Shown piece by piece: positions 6,340-8,569 of a DNA stretch of 8,569 nt. Source of the stretch: Phycisphaerae bacterium (lineage in GTDB: Bacteria; Planctomycetota; Phycisphaerae; Phycisphaerales; SM1A02); assembly GCA_018663565.1 (NCBI GenBank), contig JABJQE010000248.1:1-8569 (forward strand), written 5' to 3'. Within the stretch, counting starts at the first letter, position 1. Each line of letters starts with the position of its first letter. The notes beneath the pieces are model-generated. The model was not told where the DNA came from and ran no database searches. It saw only the letters and a program-made list of their open reading frames with translations. Position numbers and translations under genes: made by a program.

Positions 6340-8295
6340 ATGACCACCAAACCATCACTTGCCGACAGCCTCAAGAATGTTGATGCCCGTGACATCAAGC
6401 AGATCAAGGCTGCCGAAGAAATGCTTGGTCCAGATCCAGACACCATGGGCTACTGCAAGAATTTGTTCTGGGGCAACATCCTTGAACGCGACGTCTTCCC
6501 ATATCCAGAATCTTCAGCAGAAGAAACTGCTCGGTGTGATCAAATGCTTGCGGCGCTTGATGACTATCTCAAGAATGAGCATCCGTCCTTCGAAATTGAT
6601 CGTTCGCAAGAGATTCCCTATTGGGCTCTAAAACGACTCTTTGATATTGGCGTAATGGGAATGATCGTTCCGCAGGAATATGGCGGCGGCGGGTTTGGAG
6701 TCACCTCGTACAACCGCGTACTCGAACGAATCGGACGGGTGTGTGGGTCAACCGCCGTTGTCGTGTCTGCCCATCAATCCATTGGATGCGGCGCCATCAC
6801 GCTATTTGGATCCGAGAAACAGAAAAAACACTGGCTGCCGAAGATCTCCAAGGAGATGCTCAGTGCATTTTGCCTTTCAGAACCAAATGTTGGGTGTGAT
6901 GCGGGCGGTCAAGAGACACGCTGCGAGCTGACCGAAGATGGTGAACACTACATCATCAATGGCGAGAAGAAGTGGGCAACGTCTGGCGCCCTCGCAAGCA
7001 TGTTTACAGTGATGGCAAAGCAACTCCTCATTGACAAACGCACGGGCAAAGAGAAGGACAAGGTCACCGCTTTGATCGTGACGCCAGACATGGAAGGCGT
7101 TGACATCTTTAGCCAGAACCGCTCCAAGTGCGGCATTCGAGGTACATGGCAGGCCCGAGTTCGGTTCACCAACGTCAAAGTCCCGAAAGCTAATCTGCTC
7201 TACAAAGAGGGCCAGGGTCTCAAGATCGCGCTCACCTGTTTGAACTACGGCCGCTGCACGCTCTCGGCGGGCATGGTCGGTGCAGGAGTGTCTGCCTACA
7301 AGCAGGCCCTCAAGTGGGCCGAACTTCGATATCAATTCGACCGCCCGATTGGCGAATTTGATCTGATGCGAGATCAGATTGCCCAGATGGCCACCCTGTG
7401 CTACGCCATGGACGCCATGCTCTACATGACAACCGGAATCGTTGATCGAAGCGATGAAGACATCATGGTGGAGACCGCCATCTGTAAGGTCTTCTGTTCG
7501 GAAATGGGTTACCGCACCTGCGACATGGCGCTTCAAATCATGGGCGGCGAAGGCTATATGACCGAAGCGACAGTCGAACGACTGTGGCGAGACTCCCGCA
7601 TCAACCGAATTGTGGAAGGCGCCAACGAGGTCATGCACTCATTTGTCTTCGCATACGGATCAAAGCAACTTGGTGAGTACATGCTCGGTGTGAAAGCCGC
7701 TCCAATGAAGCACATGGGCGCTGCGATGAAGATCGCCATGCAACTCTTCCTCGGTGTTCGACCGCCGGCGCCAAAGATCACCAAACTGCATCCGTCGATC
7801 AAGCATCATGCTGATGAACTTGAGTCACTGACTCGGGAGTTCAGCCATCAGGTCAAGATGGCTTTCAAGGACCACGGCGAATCGCTTGTGACGGCCCAGA
7901 TGGTGCAGCGGCGACTCAGTTGGTGTGCCGTGTGGCTCTACGCACTCACGTCGGTACTTTCGAAATTCGATCGCGATATACGGAACGGCCTTGACGGCGC
8001 TGACCTTGATCACGACCGGGCTATTGTGGACCATTGTGTGGCGATGGCATCACACGACATCAAACGAGAAATCCGTGAATTGCGAACAAATACCGATGAC
8101 ACGATGCAGAATTGTGCCGACGCCGCGTGGAGCGAACTCGCATCAATGCCTACTGGCGACTATCACATTCCAGAGTTGACTCCTGTCAAATCAGCTCGCG
8201 GAAAGGGTCGTCCAATCAACACTGAGGATATCCAGCAGTTCGGTACTGGGTCACTCTCAATGGAATTTGAAGAGATCTTTGGACAACGCAACTAA
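6340..8295 (+). CDS. Acyl-CoA dehydrogenase, long VLCAD/ACAD9-like form
   Basis: FAD enzyme that oxidises acyl-CoA to trans-2-enoyl-CoA and passes electrons to electron-transfer flavoprotein. At 651 residues it is much longer than ordinary acyl-CoA dehydrogenases (about 380-400). About 60 residues precede the usual N-terminal helical domain and about 210 follow the catalytic core, the architecture of VLCAD/ACAD9. Landmarks: LFDIGVMGMIVPQEYGGGG (100-118), the first family signature AFCLSEPNVGCDAGG (176-190) with KKWATSG (210-216), FAD-contacting RYQFDRPIGEF (330-340), and the second signature QIMGGEGYMTEATVERLWRD (399-418). The probable catalytic base is Glu426 in RIVEGANEV, at the place used by VLCAD and MCAD rather than by isovaleryl-CoA dehydrogenase. 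No transmembrane segment is evident; the C-terminal part may mediate membrane association or dimerisation, as in VLCAD. GGAG at 6328-6331 with an 8-base spacer fixes the ATG. It lies 27 bases after the hydratase and 27 before the leucine dehydrogenase-like gene. Chain-length preference cannot be read from sequence. Confidence 0.93.
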   Translation: MTTKPSLADSLKNVDARDIKQIKAAEEMLGPDPDTMGYCKNLFWGNILERDVFPYPESSAEETARCDQMLAALDDYLKNEHPSFEIDRSQEIPYWALKRLFDIGVMGMIVPQEYGGGGFGVTSYNRVLERIGRVCGSTAVVVSAHQSIGCGAITLFGSEKQKKHWLPKISKEMLSAFCLSEPNVGCDAGGQETRCELTEDGEHYIINGEKKWATSGALASMFTVMAKQLLIDKRTGKEKDKVTALIVTPDMEGVDIFSQNRSKCGIRGTWQARVRFTNVKVPKANLLYKEGQGLKIALTCLNYGRCTLSAGMVGAGVSAYKQALKWAELRYQFDRPIGEFDLMRDQIAQMATLCYAMDAMLYMTTGIVDRSDEDIMVETAICKVFCSEMGYRTCDMALQIMGGEGYMTEATVERLWRDSRINRIVEGANEVMHSFVFAYGSKQLGEYMLGVKAAPMKHMGAAMKIAMQLFLGVRPPAPKITKLHPSIKHHADELESLTREFSHQVKMAFKDHGESLVTAQMVQRRLSWCAVWLYALTSVLSKFDRDIRNGLDGADLDHDRAIVDHCVAMASHDIKREIRELRTNTDDTMQNCADAAWSELASMPTGDYHIPELTPVKSARGKGRPINTEDIQQFGTGSLSMEFEEIFGQRN

Positions 8296-8307
8296 TTCTG
8301 CAGTTTC

Positions 8308-8316
8308 GGAAGAGAG
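8308..8316 (+). promoter_or_regulatory. Strong ribosome-binding site deciding the GTG start of the dehydrogenase gene
   Basis: GGAAGAGAG ends six bases before the GTG at 8323. It is the best Shine-Dalgarno in the window and the reason to choose the GTG over the in-frame ATG at 8341. Confidence 0.6.
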
Positions 8317-8322
8317 CTAACA

Positions 8323-8569
8323 GTGCATACATTTGGGAAAATGATTGAGTGTGGTCACGAGCGCGTGTGTTTTCACCACGACGAAGAGACTGGACTGCGC
8401 GCGATCATCGCCGTGCACTCCACCACGCTTGGCTCGGCTCTTGGCGGAACCCGACGCTGGCACTATGCCACCGAGGAAGAAGCCATCTTCGATGTGCTCC
8501 GACTTTCTGAAGGTATGTCGCACAAAGCAGCATGCGCCAACCTTCCAATGGGCGGCGCGAAGAGCATCA
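8323..8569 (+). CDS. Leucine/phenylalanine/valine dehydrogenase family protein, N-terminal part (runs off the right edge)
   Basis: The first 82 codons of an NAD(P)-dependent amino-acid dehydrogenase that reversibly deaminates a hydrophobic L-amino acid to its 2-oxo acid and ammonia. The N-terminal catalytic domain is clear: DEETGLRAIIAVHSTTLG (20-37), SALGGTRRW (38-46), EEEAIFDVLRLSEGMSHKAA (51-70) and LPMGGAKSI (74-82). Lys68 (SHKAA) and Lys80 (GGAKS) fall at exactly the numbers of the substrate-binding and catalytic lysines of Bacillus leucine dehydrogenase. This supports both the start and the family. The start is a GTG at 8323, with a strong Shine-Dalgarno (GGAAGAGAG, 8308-8316) six bases upstream. 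The next in-frame ATG (residue 7) would clip the conserved N-terminus. Leucine dehydrogenase is my best guess, and phenylalanine or valine dehydrogenase remain possible because the specificity residues and Rossmann domain are outside the window. It sits 27 bases behind the acyl-CoA dehydrogenase, apparently in the same operon. Confidence 0.9.
   Translation, partial: MHTFGKMIECGHERVCFHHDEETGLRAIIAVHSTTLGSALGGTRRWHYATEEEAIFDVLRLSEGMSHKAACANLPMGGAKSI

Noticed and set aside
6877..7638. 253-residue minus-strand ORF inside the acyl-CoA dehydrogenase gene
   Set aside because: It is a shadow of a strongly conserved coding frame, shows no domain, and arises from codon bias on the sense strand.

Overview
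This is an ordinary bacterial chromosomal segment of moderately high GC. It carries eight confident coding regions: six complete, a leucine/phenylalanine/valine-type dehydrogenase cut by the right edge, and a short secreted protein cut by the left edge. There is also one doubtful small membrane ORF. I see no rRNA, tRNA, CRISPR array, insertion sequence or prophage. The gene content (a stand-alone FadJ-like hydratase, a long VLCAD/ACAD9-like acyl-CoA dehydrogenase, weak or absent Shine-Dalgarno sequences on several housekeeping genes) would fit a Planctomycetota bacterium of the Phycisphaerae type. That placement is an impression, not something the sequence proves.

Left half (1-3487), all genes on the minus strand. 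Read in the direction of transcription: a CPBP-family intramembrane metalloprotease, tryptophanyl-tRNA synthetase (trpS) 43 bases behind it, a mostly non-coding stretch of about 400 bases that may hold a 49-residue single-pass membrane protein, a XerD-type tyrosine recombinase, and 31 bases later the start of a protein with a Sec signal peptide. The first two genes may be one transcript and the last two another.

Right half (3573-8569), all genes on the plus strand. A divergent intergenic region of about 85 bases contains a good sigma-70-like promoter (TTGCGA, 16-base spacer, TATAGT) pointing at trpC (indole-3-glycerol phosphate synthase). An enoyl-CoA hydratase-family protein resembling LiuC/methylglutaconyl-CoA hydratases follows trpC by 21 bases. 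After a 259-base gap with an imperfect hairpin and a repeated sequence come a FadB/FadJ-type enoyl-CoA hydratase, a 651-residue acyl-CoA dehydrogenase and a leucine dehydrogenase-like gene, each separated by 27 bases.

The right-hand cluster reads as an amino-acid/acyl-CoA catabolic unit. The dehydrogenase would deaminate branched-chain amino acids to 2-oxo acids. After oxidative decarboxylation elsewhere, the acyl-CoA dehydrogenase and the two hydratases could act on the resulting acyl-CoAs. That link rests on neighbourhood and family assignment, and substrates cannot be read from the sequence. I found no clearly novel system. The points most worth a second look are the pairing of a VLCAD-like enzyme with leucine dehydrogenase, the missing acidic residue in the first hydratase, and the structured intergenic region at 5178-5310.
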